Origin: Bosea vestrisii
GTDB lineage: Bacteria > Pseudomonadota > Alphaproteobacteria > Rhizobiales > Beijerinckiaceae
Assembly (NCBI RefSeq): GCF_030144325.1
Contig: NZ_CP126307.1
Span: forward strand, 4,430,001 to 4,494,000
DNA length: 64,000 nt
Direction: 5' to 3'
This document shows positions 45,142 through 54,005 of the stretch, in pieces. How positions within the stretch are numbered: position 1 is the stretch's first letter; the number at the start of each line of letters is the position of its first letter. The notes under the pieces were generated by a model that made no database searches, was not told the origin of the DNA, and worked only from the letters and a program-made list of their open reading frames with translations. The translations under genes were made by a program, and so were the position numbers.

Positions 45142-45765
45142 CTACCCCCGCTTCAGCAAAAACACCGCCTGTGCGCCGAAGAGGTTCCAGAACCACCAGG
45201 GCGCGCTGACGCCGACCCTGCCGCCGGCGACGTCGAGCGCGACAGCACGCTCCTTTTCCGCGCCCACCGTATCGCAGAGCGCGACGAAGTCGCGGATCGT
45301 GCAGAAGTGGATGTTGGGCGTGTCCCACCAGGCATAGGGCAGGGAATCGGTCACCGGCATGCGGCCGAGGAAGAAGACCTGGGTGCGCATGCGCCAATGC
45401 CCGAAATTCGGGAAGGAGACGATGGCGCGCCGGCCGATGCGCAGCATGTGCTCCAGCACAAGGCGCGGATTGCGCGTCGCCTGGATGGTCTGCGAGAGGA
45501 TGACGTAGTCGAACGAGTCATCCGGGTAGTCGGCGAGATCGGTGTCGGCATCGCCCTGGATCACCGAGAGCCCGCGCGCCACGCAGCCGGCGACGCCCTC
45601 GCGTGAGAGCTCGATGCCGCGTCCGTCGACGCCGCGCGTCTCGGCGAGCAGCGACAGCAACTCGCCGTCGCCGCAGCCGACATCGAGCACGCGCGAACCC
45701 GGCGTCACCATCTCAGCGACGAGGCGCAGGTCGATCCGGTTGGTCTGGGTATCGGCCAGCGCCAT
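45142..45765 (-). CDS. metW: Methionine biosynthesis protein MetW
   Basis: 207-residue SAM-methyltransferase-fold protein that partners MetX and raises its activity. Seen: GSRVLDVGCGDGELLSLLAE, GRGIELSREGVAGCVARGLS, VIQGDADTDLADYPDDSFDY and VILSQTIQATRNPRLVLEHM, all MetW-specific. GRMPVTDSLPYAWWDTPNIH is the family C-terminal signature. It begins three bases after the metX stop, the usual metX-metW order. Confidence 0.94.
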   Translation of the reverse strand: MALADTQTNRIDLRLVAEMVTPGSRVLDVGCGDGELLSLLAETRGVDGRGIELSREGVAGCVARGLSVIQGDADTDLADYPDDSFDYVILSQTIQATRNPRLVLEHMLRIGRRAIVSFPNFGHWRMRTQVFFLGRMPVTDSLPYAWWDTPNIHFCTIRDFVALCDTVGAEKERAVALDVAGGRVGVSAPWWFWNLFGAQAVFLLKRG

Positions 45766-45767
45766 GC

Positions 45768-46946
45768 TCAGATCCCCCTGGCCCGCGCCGCGGCGCCGAT
45801 GAAACCGCGTGTCGTCGCGAACAGGTTGGGCTCCTCCAGCAGGAAGGCGTCGTGACCCTTGTCGCTTTCGAGCTCGACGAAGGAGACCGACGCGCCGGCA
45901 GCATTCAGCGCATGCACGATGGCGCGCGAGTCGGTGGTCGGGAACAGCCAGTCCGAGGTGAAGGAGGCGACGCAGAAACGCGTCCGCGTCCCGGCGAAGG
46001 CCTTGGCCAGCACGCCGTCATGGTCGGCGGCGAGGTCGAAATAGTCCATCGCCCGCGTCACATAGAGATAGGAATTGGCGTCGAAGCGCTCGACGAAGCT
46101 GATGCCCTGGTAGCGCAGGTAACTCTCGACCTGGAAATCCGCGTCGAAGGTGAAGGTCGGCGCGCTGCGCTCCTGCAGCTTGCGGCCGAACTTGCGGTGC
46201 AGCGCCGGCTCCGAGAGATAGGTGATGTGCGCGCCCATGCGCGCCACCGAAAGCCCTTTCGAAGGCCGCGTGCCCTCGTCGAGATAGCGGCCCTGGCGCC
46301 AGTCCGGATCGGCCATCACCGCCTGCCGGCCGACCTCGTGGAAGGCGATGTTCTGGGCCGAGTGCTTGGCGGCGGTGGCGAGCGGAAGCGCCGAGAACAC
46401 CCGCGTCGGATAGGTCGCCGCCCATTGCAGCACCTGCATGCCGCCCATCGAGCCGCCGGCGACGCAGAACAGGCTGTCGATCCCTAGCGAGTCGATCAGA
46501 TGCGCCTGCGCCCGCACCATGTCGCGGATCGTCACCATCGGGAAGGACAGGCCCCAGGGCTTGCCAGTCGCAGGATCGGTCGAGGCCGGACCCGTCGTGC
46601 CCATGCAGCCGCCGAGCACATTGGCGCAGATCACGAAGAAGCGGTCGGTGTCCACAGGCTTGCCCGGCCCGATCATCGCGGTCCACCAGCCGCCCTTGCC
46701 GGTGACGGGATTGCGGCTCGCGACATACTGGTCGCCGGTCAGGGCGTGGCAGACCAGCACGGCGTTGGACCGAGACGCGTTCAAAGAGCCATAAGTCTGA
46801 TAGGCGATCTGCCAGTGCTCCAGCGTCGCGCCGGAATCGAGCTGCAGCGCCTTGTCCGGCCCGAACCGGGCGAGCAGGCTCGACGGCTGGTTGGCTTCGG
46901 CCAGCGGGTCAGCGAGGAGTTCGGGAACTTGCGTCCGGTTCGGCAT
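45768..46946 (-). CDS. metX: Homoserine O-acyltransferase
   Basis: Alpha/beta hydrolase-fold enzyme making O-acetyl- or O-succinylhomoserine for methionine synthesis. 392 residues. Seen: WQIAYQTYGSLNASRSNAVL, ALTGDQYVASRNPVTGKGGW, the nucleophile serine in CVAGGSMGGMQVLQWAATYP, and the Asp/His of the triad in SDWLFPTTDSRAIVHAL and LESDKGHDAFLLEEP. The acyl donor (acetyl versus succinyl) cannot be decided by eye. No good ribosome site precedes the ATG at 46946; it may be a leaderless or weakly initiated message. Confidence 0.94.
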   Translation of the reverse strand: MPNRTQVPELLADPLAEANQPSSLLARFGPDKALQLDSGATLEHWQIAYQTYGSLNASRSNAVLVCHALTGDQYVASRNPVTGKGGWWTAMIGPGKPVDTDRFFVICANVLGGCMGTTGPASTDPATGKPWGLSFPMVTIRDMVRAQAHLIDSLGIDSLFCVAGGSMGGMQVLQWAATYPTRVFSALPLATAAKHSAQNIAFHEVGRQAVMADPDWRQGRYLDEGTRPSKGLSVARMGAHITYLSEPALHRKFGRKLQERSAPTFTFDADFQVESYLRYQGISFVERFDANSYLYVTRAMDYFDLAADHDGVLAKAFAGTRTRFCVASFTSDWLFPTTDSRAIVHALNAAGASVSFVELESDKGHDAFLLEEPNLFATTRGFIGAAARARGI

Positions 46947-47085
46947 TCGGATTTGTCTTGTCGCCCGGTCCGTTCGTAATAGCGGACATTACCGATGGCG
47001 CGGCTCTTCCCGCCTGTCAACGCAGCGATGCGTGGCGAGCGCTTTGCCAAGGCGGCCTGGCGCGCGTAAGAGGCTTTCGAACCTC

Positions 47086-47194
47086 AGCCCTCATCCTGAG
47101 GAGCGATCCGCAAGGATCGCGTCTCGAAGGATGTTCCAGCGCACTCTGGAGCATCCTTCGAGACGCCGCTCTGCGGCTCCTCAGGATGAGGGCT
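47086..47194. repeat. Intergenic palindromic repeat, family A
   Basis: Second copy of the 21147-21269 element: AGCCCTCATCCTGAGGAGCG at the left end and CGGCTCCTCAGGATGAGGGC plus T at the right, with GTCTCGAAGGATG and CATCCTTCGAGAC inside. A sub-hairpin GCGATCC/GGATCGC lies at 47103-47120; it has a different sequence from the other copy but the same position. It lies in the metX/chorismate mutase divergent promoter region. Confidence 0.85.
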
Positions 47195-47228
47195 GGAGGC
47201 TGTTCTTTCTAGAGGTTGGTCAAGCCCC

Positions 47229-48062
47229 ATGACCGAAGCCGCTCCGACCACGCTTGCCGATCTGCGCAGCGAGATCGACCGCATCGATTCAGCGATGCAC
47301 GGCCTCCTGATGGAGCGCTCGCAGATCATCGAGACGCTGATCGCGATCAAGAAGACGCAAGTTTCCGGCTCGGCCTTCCGCCCCGGCCGCGAGGCCGACA
47401 TGATGAAGCGCCTGGCCCTGCGCCATCAGGGCCTGCTGCCGCTCGACACGGTCGAGAGCATCTGGCGCATCATCATCGCGACCTTCACCTATGTGCAGGC
47501 GAACTACTCTGTCCATGCCGACGTCTCCGGCGGCGACGCGCCGATGCGCGACAGCGCCCGCTTCCATTTCGGCTTCACCGTGCCTTACGTCCCGCATGAG
47601 GACGCCCGCGCCGTGATCGCCGCCGTGGCGGAATCGGCCGGCGATCTCGGCATCTTCCGCATGGATCTCGGGGCCAGCGCCGGCGTCTGGTGGCGCGACC
47701 TGATCGGCCCCGCCCAGCCCAAGATCATCGCGCGCCTGCCCTTCATCGAGCGGCCCGACCATCCGGCCGGCACGCCGGTCTATTGCATCGCCAAGCCGCT
47801 GACCGACGCGGCCGTGCGCGAGATCGTGCTTTATGCCGCCCGCGTCGAGCGCTGGTCGGAGCAGCTTCGCCACGGCCTCGCCCATCATCTCGCCGAGGTC
47901 TCGGCCAGCGCCGCCGACGGCTCGCATCTGGCGCTGCTGGTCGCGGCCTCCGGCGAGACACCGGTCGAGGCCATTCGCGGCGCGCTCGAACCGGCCGGCC
48001 TCAAGGAGCTGACCGAGATCGGCAGCCACGCCGCCCGCTTCGCCTTCAAATCCGCTCGCTGA
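47229..48062 (+). CDS. Chorismate mutase, AroQ class, with C-terminal extension
   Basis: 277 residues. The first about 95 are the AroQ helical domain: LADLRSEIDRIDSAMHGLLM, ERSQIIETLIAIKKTQ, RPGREADMMKRLALRHQGLL, TVESIWRIIIATFTYVQANY, with the R, K and E/Q residues that bind chorismate in place. The remaining 180 residues contain ARFHFGFTVPYVPHEDARAV and LGIFRMDLGASAGVWWRDLI; they resemble the extension seen in many alphaproteobacterial chorismate mutases but not a complete prephenate dehydratase. It makes prephenate for the two genes that follow. Confidence 0.9.
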   Translation: MTEAAPTTLADLRSEIDRIDSAMHGLLMERSQIIETLIAIKKTQVSGSAFRPGREADMMKRLALRHQGLLPLDTVESIWRIIIATFTYVQANYSVHADVSGGDAPMRDSARFHFGFTVPYVPHEDARAVIAAVAESAGDLGIFRMDLGASAGVWWRDLIGPAQPKIIARLPFIERPDHPAGTPVYCIAKPLTDAAVREIVLYAARVERWSEQLRHGLAHHLAEVSASAADGSHLALLVAASGETPVEAIRGALEPAGLKELTEIGSHAARFAFKSAR

Positions 48063-48093
48063 TCAATTCACGCTGCTCTCAAGGTCCAGCCCC

Positions 48094-49203
48094 ATGGCTC
48101 TGCCCGCTCCCCGCCCCGTCCCGCGTCCTGGTGTCCTCGACATCGAGGCCTATGTCCCCGGCAAGTCCTCGGCTCCGGCCGGCGTCAAGCTGCACAAGCT
48201 CTCCTCGAACGAGACCCCGCTCGGCCCGAGCCCGAAGGCGGTCGCGGCCTATGGCGGCCTTTCCGGCAAGCTCGAACTTTATCCGGATGGCTCGGCGACG
48301 AAGCTGCGCGAGGCGATCGCCGGCCGTTACGGGCTCGACGCCAACCGCCTTGTCTGCGGCACCGGCTCGGACGAATTGCTGCAACTGATCACCAAGGTCT
48401 ATCTCGGCGACGGTGACGAGGGCGTGTTCACGCAGCACGGCTTCCTCGTCTACAAGATCGCCATCCTCGCCGCCGGCGGCAAGCCGGTGGTCGTGCCCGA
48501 GAAGAATCTCACCGCCGATATCGACGCGATCCTCGCGGCGGTGACGCCGCGCACCAAGATCGTCTTCCTCGCCAACCCCAACAACCCGACCGGCACCTAT
48601 CTGCCCTTCGACGAGGTCAAGCGCCTGCAGGCCGGACTGCCGCCGCATGTCCTGCTGGTGCTCGACGCGGCCTATGCCGAATATGTCCGCCGCAACGATT
48701 ACGCCTCCGGTCTCGAACTGGTCGCGACCAGCGAGAACGTCGTGATGACGCGCACCTTCTCGAAGATCTATGGCCTCGCCAATCTGCGCCTCGGCTGGGC
48801 CTATGGTCCCGCCCACATCATCGACGCATTGAACCGCACCCGCGGTCCCTTCAACGTCAACGGCGCCGCGATCGAGGCCGGTGTCGCCGCGATCGCCGAC
48901 GAGGCGCACATCGCCGCCGCGATCGAGCACAACGACACATGGCTGGCCTGGACCACGGCCGAGCTGGAGAAGCTCGGTCTCACCGTGACGCCCTCGGTCG
49001 GCAACTTCATCCTGATCCATTTCCCGACGAATGCCGGGAAGACGGCAAAGGAGGCCGACGACTTCCTGAGCCAGCGTGGGCTGATCCTGCGTTCGGTCGC
49101 GTCCTATGGCCTGCCGGACGCGCTGCGCATGACCATCGGCAGCGAGGAGGCCAACCGCCTTGTGGTCGCCGCGCTGGCCGAGTTCCTGGGCAAGGCCGCG
49201 TGA
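48094..49203 (+). CDS. hisC: Histidinol-phosphate / aromatic aminotransferase
   Basis: 369-residue class I/II PLP aminotransferase. Seen: KLHKLSSNETPLGPSPKAVA, LVCGTGSDELLQLITKVYLG, FLANPNNPTGTYLPFDEVKR, LDAAYAEYVRRNDYASGLEL, and TRTFSKIYGLANLRLGWAYG with the PLP lysine. HisC enzymes often double as aromatic aminotransferases, and its place between chorismate mutase and tyrA suggests that it transaminates 4-hydroxyphenylpyruvate here as well (inference). Its stop overlaps the tyrA start in GTGA. Confidence 0.93.
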   Translation: MALPAPRPVPRPGVLDIEAYVPGKSSAPAGVKLHKLSSNETPLGPSPKAVAAYGGLSGKLELYPDGSATKLREAIAGRYGLDANRLVCGTGSDELLQLITKVYLGDGDEGVFTQHGFLVYKIAILAAGGKPVVVPEKNLTADIDAILAAVTPRTKIVFLANPNNPTGTYLPFDEVKRLQAGLPPHVLLVLDAAYAEYVRRNDYASGLELVATSENVVMTRTFSKIYGLANLRLGWAYGPAHIIDALNRTRGPFNVNGAAIEAGVAAIADEAHIAAAIEHNDTWLAWTTAELEKLGLTVTPSVGNFILIHFPTNAGKTAKEADDFLSQRGLILRSVASYGLPDALRMTIGSEEANRLVVAALAEFLGKAA

Positions 49204-50144
49204 GCGCTCCGGAAAGCTTCGCGCCGCGCCGCGACGAGCCGCTGTTCGGGCGGCTCGCCATCATCGGCATCGGCCTGATCGGCTCCTCGATCGCGCATGC
49301 GGCCAGGGAGCTCAATCTCGCCGGCCATATCGTGCTGAGCGACGCTGACGGCGATGTCCGCCGCCGGGCCCGCGAGCTCGATCTCGGCCATGAGATCGCC
49401 GAGACCGCCGTCGAGGCCGCGCGCGACGCCGACCATGTCGTGCTCTGCGTGCCGGTCGGCGCCTGTGGCGCGGTCGCCGCCGAGATCGCCGCGGCGCTGA
49501 AGCCGGGTGCGATTCTCTCCGATGTCGGCTCGGTCAAGCATGCGGTGGTCGAGGCGGTGATGCCGCATCTGCCCGAGGGCGTGCATTTCGTCCCGGCTCA
49601 TCCGGTCGCCGGCACCGAGAATTCCGGCCCCGATGCCGGCTTCCCCAGCCTCTTCCTCAATCGCTGGTGCATCCTGACGCCGCCGCCGGGCACGAACGAC
49701 GCCGCGATCGCCCGCACCCGCCAGTTCTGGGAGGGCATGGCGGCGATCGTCGAGGTGATGGGCTCGCAGCATCACGACCTCGTCCTCGCCATCACCAGCC
49801 ATCTGCCGCATTTGATCGCCTACAACATCGTCGGCACGGCCGAGGATCTGGCGGCGGTGACGCAGTCGGAGGTGATCCAGTTCTCCGCCGGCGGCTTCCG
49901 CGACTTCACCCGCATCGCCGCAAGCGACCCGACCATGTGGCGCGACGTCTTCCTCGCCAACAAGGAGGCGGTGCTGGAGATGCTCGGCCGCTTCAACGAG
50001 GATTTGGCTCTGCTCACCCGCGCCATCCGCTATGGCGACGGCGAGACCCTGCACAAGCATTTCACCCGCACCCGCACCATCCGCCGCGGCATCGTCGCGC
50101 TCGGCCAGGAGAAGGCCGAGACGGAGAAGCTGAAGAAGGGGTGA
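49200..50144 (+). CDS. tyrA: Prephenate/arogenate dehydrogenase
   Basis: NAD(P)-dependent oxidative decarboxylase of prephenate for tyrosine synthesis. 314 residues from a GTG at 49200 that overlaps the hisC stop by four bases. Seen: Rossmann LAIIGIGLIGSSIAHAAREL, DVGSVKHAVVEAVMPHLPEG, the catalytic histidine in VHFVPAHPVAGTENSGPDAG, and SHLPHLIAYNIVGTAEDLAA. No ACT domain, so feedback control is probably weak or exerted elsewhere. A longer frame upstream is the hisC shadow. Confidence 0.93.
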   Translation: MSAPESFAPRRDEPLFGRLAIIGIGLIGSSIAHAARELNLAGHIVLSDADGDVRRRARELDLGHEIAETAVEAARDADHVVLCVPVGACGAVAAEIAAALKPGAILSDVGSVKHAVVEAVMPHLPEGVHFVPAHPVAGTENSGPDAGFPSLFLNRWCILTPPPGTNDAAIARTRQFWEGMAAIVEVMGSQHHDLVLAITSHLPHLIAYNIVGTAEDLAAVTQSEVIQFSAGGFRDFTRIAASDPTMWRDVFLANKEAVLEMLGRFNEDLALLTRAIRYGDGETLHKHFTRTRTIRRGIVALGQEKAETEKLKKG

Positions 50145-50221
50145 GGGGGGAGGGCTTTCACAGCCCCGCAGGATTCCTCGGCCGGGTGTGAATTCCGTGC
50201 GCCTTCTGACGCCCGCCTGCC

Positions 50222-50250
50222 TTGTCAAAATGGGGTCGGGCTGATACAGC
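50222..50250 (+). promoter_or_regulatory. Possible promoter of tRNA-Thr
   Basis: TTGTCA at 50222-50227 is close to the -35 consensus, and TACAGC at 50245-50250 is a poor -10 at the ideal 17-base spacing. The initiation point would fall a few bases before the tRNA. Confidence 0.3.
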
Positions 50251-50260
50251 CCCACCCGTC

Positions 50261-50336
50261 GCCGCAATAGCTCAGCTGGTAGAGCACCTCATTCGTAATG
50301 AGGGGGTCGGGGGTTCGAATCCCTCTTGCGGCACCA
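50261..50336 (+). tRNA. tRNA-Thr (anticodon CGT)
   Basis: Full cloverleaf. Acceptor stem GCCGCAA/TTGCGGC, D-arm GCTC..GAGC with AGCTGGTA loop, anticodon stem CCTCA/TGAGG with loop TTCGTAA (anticodon CGT at 50294-50296), and a T-arm with GGTTCGAATCC. The discriminator A and a genomically encoded CCA (50334-50336) are present. It reads ACG codons, common in this GC-rich genome. Confidence 0.97.
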
Positions 50337-50400
50337 CTGACCTTTCCGGACATCGCCGTGTCGGCCCGCGCTCCCACAGGGAGTGATTATTCGGCTGGCT

Positions 50401-50741
50401 CTAGTTGCAGTTCGCGCGGCAGCGGATGGCGTGAACCTTGTTGATCCCTTCGCCGATCGTGGTGATCTCGATCAGCATGTCGCGCTTGGAGCGCCAGGTG
50501 AAGTTGCAATAGGCGAGGCCGGTCCCGGAGCAGGACGACATTTCGGGGCGGCCCTGACAGCGTTCATCCCCTTCGTAGCACTTGTCGGCGCGAGGCAGCG
50601 TCACCGGCTCGTAGCCGAGGCCGATCAGGCTCTGCCGCGCGTCGTGATAGCTCGTGCCCTTCGGGAAGGAGGGCAGTGCTCCGCCGCGGTTGCGACCGTG
50701 GTCATGGCGGCGATGATGGCGGCAAGGATGGCAAGGCGCAT
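50401..50741 (-). CDS. Small exported cysteine-rich protein (apparent frameshift near its start)
   Basis: The C-terminal 90 residues are convincing: SFPKGTSYHDARQSLIGLGY, then ADKCYEGDERCQGRPEMSSC and SGTGLAYCNFTWRSKRDMLI, with seven cysteines suited to disulfides outside the cytoplasm. In this frame the N-terminus is an implausible CHPCRHHRRHDHGR stretch from a GTG at 50745. From the ATG at 50741, however, the alternative frame gives a perfect signal peptide, MRLAILAAIIAAMTTVATAA. The two frames join if one base is missing near 50668-50680. Similar short exported proteins in related genomes have no known role. Confidence 0.6.
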
Positions 50742-50811
50742 TCACGTCACTCTCGGACAGGATCGATAAAGCCGGCTTGTGCCGGTTTCCGCCGTCTTCG
50801 CCGATTAGGCG

Positions 50812-52995
50812 CTAATATCGGTTGCGTTGGGTGATGTCCCGGATCGCCGTCAAGCCGGACATCGCCTGCGGCGAGCCATTGGCCCGGTAAAGCGCCTGGA
50901 AGACCTGCGCGGCGTCGTCGAAGCGGCCGAGATTGAAATAGGACCAGCCGCGCATCTGCATCAGGTCGGTGCTTTCGGAGGCGTAGCGCGCCCGCTCGCC
51001 CAGCGTGATCAGCGCGCCATTGAAGTCCTTGGCCTCGTATTGCGCGTAGAAGCGCTCGGACAGGAGCAGGGTCTGCAACTCCTTGCGGCGCGCCGGGGGC
51101 AGGGTGGCACTGGCAGCCGCGGCGCTCGCTTCCCCCGTCAACCCCTGCTGGATTTTCGCATAGGCCTTGCCCGCAGCGGCATCGGCTGCGATCTGGGCGT
51201 TGCCGCCGCGCTGGGCCGCGTCGAACGCCTCCGCCGCTGCGGCCGGCCGCTTGAGGTTGAGCAGGCACCAGCCGCGCTGGAGCGCAGCTGCTCCGCTTGT
51301 GCCGGCGCCGCAGGAACCGCTGCGCGGGCGCTCGGGCGCTGGGCGGCGCGCCACAACCACGGCGGGACTATCGTCTTCGTAGCGGGATGGCGGTGCAGCC
51401 TCTATTCGGGTGACGCGACGTGGAGCCCGCTCGACGGGCTCTGGCGCCGGAACCATCCGGGCCGTCGGGCTCGTCTCGGGCAGAGGCCGGACTTCCCGCA
51501 CTGCGGTTGGGGCGCGCCCGCGCGCCGGGTTCAGCAGGTCCGCGATGCGCGCTGAACGGCTACGCCATTCGGCGATGATGGCGCGTAAGGCGCCCTGGTC
51601 GCGCAGGCGCTGATGCACGAGCGCCAGGCCGTAAGCGGCCGGCTCGTAGTTGCGATCCCAGGACAGGGCGGTTTCGAACCAGGTCTCGGCCGGCGCGACC
51701 TGCCCGGAATTATAGGCGTACCAGCCGAGCGCGGCGCCGCCGGGCGCATAGCGGTCGACGCCGACCGTCTTGGCGATGCGCTCGATCACGGCGCGTTCGA
51801 GCCGCGGCGCCGGCTCCTGCGCTATCAGCGCGGTCGCGACGTCGAGATAGGCTTTTCGGTTGGCCGGGCCGGCTTCGAGCCATTGTGCGCCGAGCGTCTC
51901 TGCCTCCTGGTATTTCTGCAGCGCGCCCAGAGCGAGCACGGCCCCTTCCGCCGCCTTGGCACCGCCATTGCGCGCCAGCGCCATCTGGAACCAGCTTACG
52001 GCCTTGGCCGGCTCGTTATGGCGGAAGCTGTAGAAGCCGAGCAGGATCGGGTCATCCGGCGTCGTCGCCGCATTGGCGAGCGCCTCGATGCGGCGGATCT
52101 CCTCGGGCGTTGCGGTCAGGGTCGGGTCTTCGGCGGCCTTGCCGACATGCCGTCGCGCGATCTCGTCGCGGATGCCGGAGAATTCGGTCTGCCGCTCCTG
52201 CGCCAGCAACGGGCTGACCAGCGCCTCGGGCAGGCTGGCGAGCGCCTTCTGCAGGGTGCCGACCCGCTCGGCCGGGTTGGTGCAGTTGGTCAGCACATAG
52301 GCATAGGCGTCGCGGGCCCGCTCCGGCGCGCCGGTCTGGGCGAAGGCCTCGGCCACGCGCCAGAGCGCGTCGACATTGGCGCAGGTCAGGAGCGCCGGCG
52401 TCTCGGTGCCGATGCGGATGACCTGTTCCCACTGCTTGGCATTGGAGGCATTGGCCAGGCGCTGGCCGGCTTCAGCCCGGTCGAGTTGGGCGATCAGATC
52501 GGCCGGCGCCTGCCAGCTCGGATCGGCGCTGTTGCGCTGTCCGATCGCGGCGCGCGCCTCGCCATATTTGCCTTCGGCGAACAGCCGCCAGATCCGTTCG
52601 AGCTCGGGATCGCCGGTCGGCTGGGGCGAGGTCAGGTCGGTTGGCGGCTTCCACTCGGGATAGAGGGCGCGCAGCCGGGCGAGCTCCGCCTCGTAGCGGC
52701 GGGTGTCGCCCTGCGTCGCGAAATAGCGCAGGGCTGTCTCGTCGACCTTCTGCGCCTGCGGCGCGGCCGGCGAGCCTGGCCGTCCAGCCGGGGCCTGGGC
52801 CAATTCGGTCTCGGTCTGCCCGGCTGCAGGTCCGGTGGCTTGGGTGGAATCGGGCTGCGTCTCTGTCTGGGCCAGTGCCTGCTGGACGGCCGGCGACGGT
52901 GCGTCCCGCCATGTCAGCTCATGGCCATAGCGGCCCAGCCCGTAGAAGACGGCGCTCGAGGCCGCGACCGTGATCAGCACGGATTTCACATGCAT
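50812..52995 (-). CDS. TPR-repeat protein, last gene of the cellulose operon
   Basis: 727 residues. A single N-terminal membrane anchor (SVLITVAASSAVFYGLGRYG) leads to a Gln/Pro-rich linker and a long helical repeat array (about 85-480, for example LRALYPEWKPPTDLTSP and WRLFAEGKYGEARAAIGQRN). A proline/arginine-rich linker (about 500-560) is followed by a second repeat block ending MRGWSYFNLGRFDDAAQVFQ. It takes the BcsC position but has no C-terminal beta-barrel. The ATG at 52995 overlaps bcsZ by ten bases; a longer upstream frame is only the bcsZ shadow. Probably a periplasmic scaffold for export. Confidence 0.8.
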   Translation of the reverse strand: MHVKSVLITVAASSAVFYGLGRYGHELTWRDAPSPAVQQALAQTETQPDSTQATGPAAGQTETELAQAPAGRPGSPAAPQAQKVDETALRYFATQGDTRRYEAELARLRALYPEWKPPTDLTSPQPTGDPELERIWRLFAEGKYGEARAAIGQRNSADPSWQAPADLIAQLDRAEAGQRLANASNAKQWEQVIRIGTETPALLTCANVDALWRVAEAFAQTGAPERARDAYAYVLTNCTNPAERVGTLQKALASLPEALVSPLLAQERQTEFSGIRDEIARRHVGKAAEDPTLTATPEEIRRIEALANAATTPDDPILLGFYSFRHNEPAKAVSWFQMALARNGGAKAAEGAVLALGALQKYQEAETLGAQWLEAGPANRKAYLDVATALIAQEPAPRLERAVIERIAKTVGVDRYAPGGAALGWYAYNSGQVAPAETWFETALSWDRNYEPAAYGLALVHQRLRDQGALRAIIAEWRSRSARIADLLNPARGRAPTAVREVRPLPETSPTARMVPAPEPVERAPRRVTRIEAAPPSRYEDDSPAVVVARRPAPERPRSGSCGAGTSGAAALQRGWCLLNLKRPAAAAEAFDAAQRGGNAQIAADAAAGKAYAKIQQGLTGEASAAAASATLPPARRKELQTLLLSERFYAQYEAKDFNGALITLGERARYASESTDLMQMRGWSYFNLGRFDDAAQVFQALYRANGSPQAMSGLTAIRDITQRNRY

Positions 52996-54005
52996 TGCGG
53001 ATACCTCTCGCTCAGCATCGAGAGGGCGAGCAGATGCAGCGTCGACGGATAGTAGGCCGTCGGCAGGAAGGTCTTCAGCTCGGCTGGAACAGGGGTGCGG
53101 TCGAGCGCGCAGGCGATCGCCGCGGCCAGGATGCGATAACCGACATCCGGCAACGGTTCGGCGGGTTTGCCGGTCGGCACGTCGATCACGGCGGTGCCAT
53201 TGGCCCAGGCCTGGCGGAACGGTTCGAGGCGCTGCTTGTCGGCAAGGCCCGCCCGCAGCAAATAGAGCGGGATGCGCAGCGCGTTGTAGCCGAATTGCGG
53301 CGGGAAGCCGTCCGCCGGCTTCGGCTCGCCCTTGAGCGAGAGCCAGTCGGCAGCCGGTACCTTCCGCTTGGCAAGCTCGTCGAGCAGCTTCAGCCCGCTG
53401 GCCTGTACCTGCATCCAGCTCTGGTCGCCGGTGAGCTTGGTAAGCATGGGAAAGGTCTCGAACACCCAATAGGACGGGTTGATCACTGGGCCGTCCGCCC
53501 GTTCCTGTTCCGAAAAACCCTTCGCCGCCGGCATCAGCCAGGTTTCGCCGCCGCGCTTCAGGAGCGCGACCTTGGCCAGCGAACGGGCGATCTGGCGGGC
53601 CGCGGTGGTGTAGGCCGGCATCGACCAGCGTGTGCCGGCGCAGGCGAGGGCCTCGACGATCAGGAGGTCGCCGTCGCTGGCATTGTTGATGTCGGTGACG
53701 CGGGGCGTAGCCTTCGGGTCCCAGCGCCAGGCGGCGAGGCCGTCATCGCGGATCAGGAGTTCGGTCCGGGTGAAGGAGAGGATGCTGGCGAAGCTGCCGC
53801 GATCGCCGGCGAGGCAGGCCAGAAGCAGGCCGTAACCCTGGCTCTCGCTATGGCTGATGCCGCCATTGGCGTCGTCGACGACACGGCCCTCGGCGGTGAC
53901 GAACTTCTGGCGATAGAGCTCCCAGGCGCCGGCCGGCAGGGCGGCCTGTGCGCCGGAGGTGAGACAGAGCAGGGTCGCGGTCAAGGCTGCGCGAAGCCGT
54001 CTCAT
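52986..54005 (-). CDS. bcsZ: Cellulose synthase-associated endoglucanase (GH8)
   Basis: Periplasmic beta-1,4-glucanase that trims nascent cellulose. 339 residues with signal peptide MRRLRAALTATLLCLTSGAQ cleaved at AQAALP. Seen: catalytic-acid region GGISHSESQGYGLLLACLAG (SExQGYG), the substrate aspartate in ITDINNASDGDLLIVEALA without its first residue (VTDINNASDGDLL), and INPSYWVFETFPML. It overlaps bcsB upstream (ATGA, four bases) and the TPR gene downstream, indicating tight translational coupling. Confidence 0.92.
   Translation of the reverse strand: MRRLRAALTATLLCLTSGAQAALPAGAWELYRQKFVTAEGRVVDDANGGISHSESQGYGLLLACLAGDRGSFASILSFTRTELLIRDDGLAAWRWDPKATPRVTDINNASDGDLLIVEALACAGTRWSMPAYTTAARQIARSLAKVALLKRGGETWLMPAAKGFSEQERADGPVINPSYWVFETFPMLTKLTGDQSWMQVQASGLKLLDELAKRKVPAADWLSLKGEPKPADGFPPQFGYNALRIPLYLLRAGLADKQRLEPFRQAWANGTAVIDVPTGKPAEPLPDVGYRILAAAIACALDRTPVPAELKTFLPTAYYPSTLHLLALSMLSERYPQCM

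Noticed and set aside
46947..47085. SAM-II type riboswitch upstream of metX
   Set aside because: I looked for its conserved pseudoknot elements on the minus strand and could not find them. A covariance-model search would settle it.
51260..51360. Possible double frameshift in the TPR gene
   Set aside because: The Gly/Ser-rich stretch looked odd, but both flanks are in the same frame and the alternative frame has no better homology.
52996..53469. Upstream extension of the TPR gene
   Set aside because: This part overlaps bcsZ in another frame and has Arg/Ala-rich composition; the membrane anchor begins at 52995.
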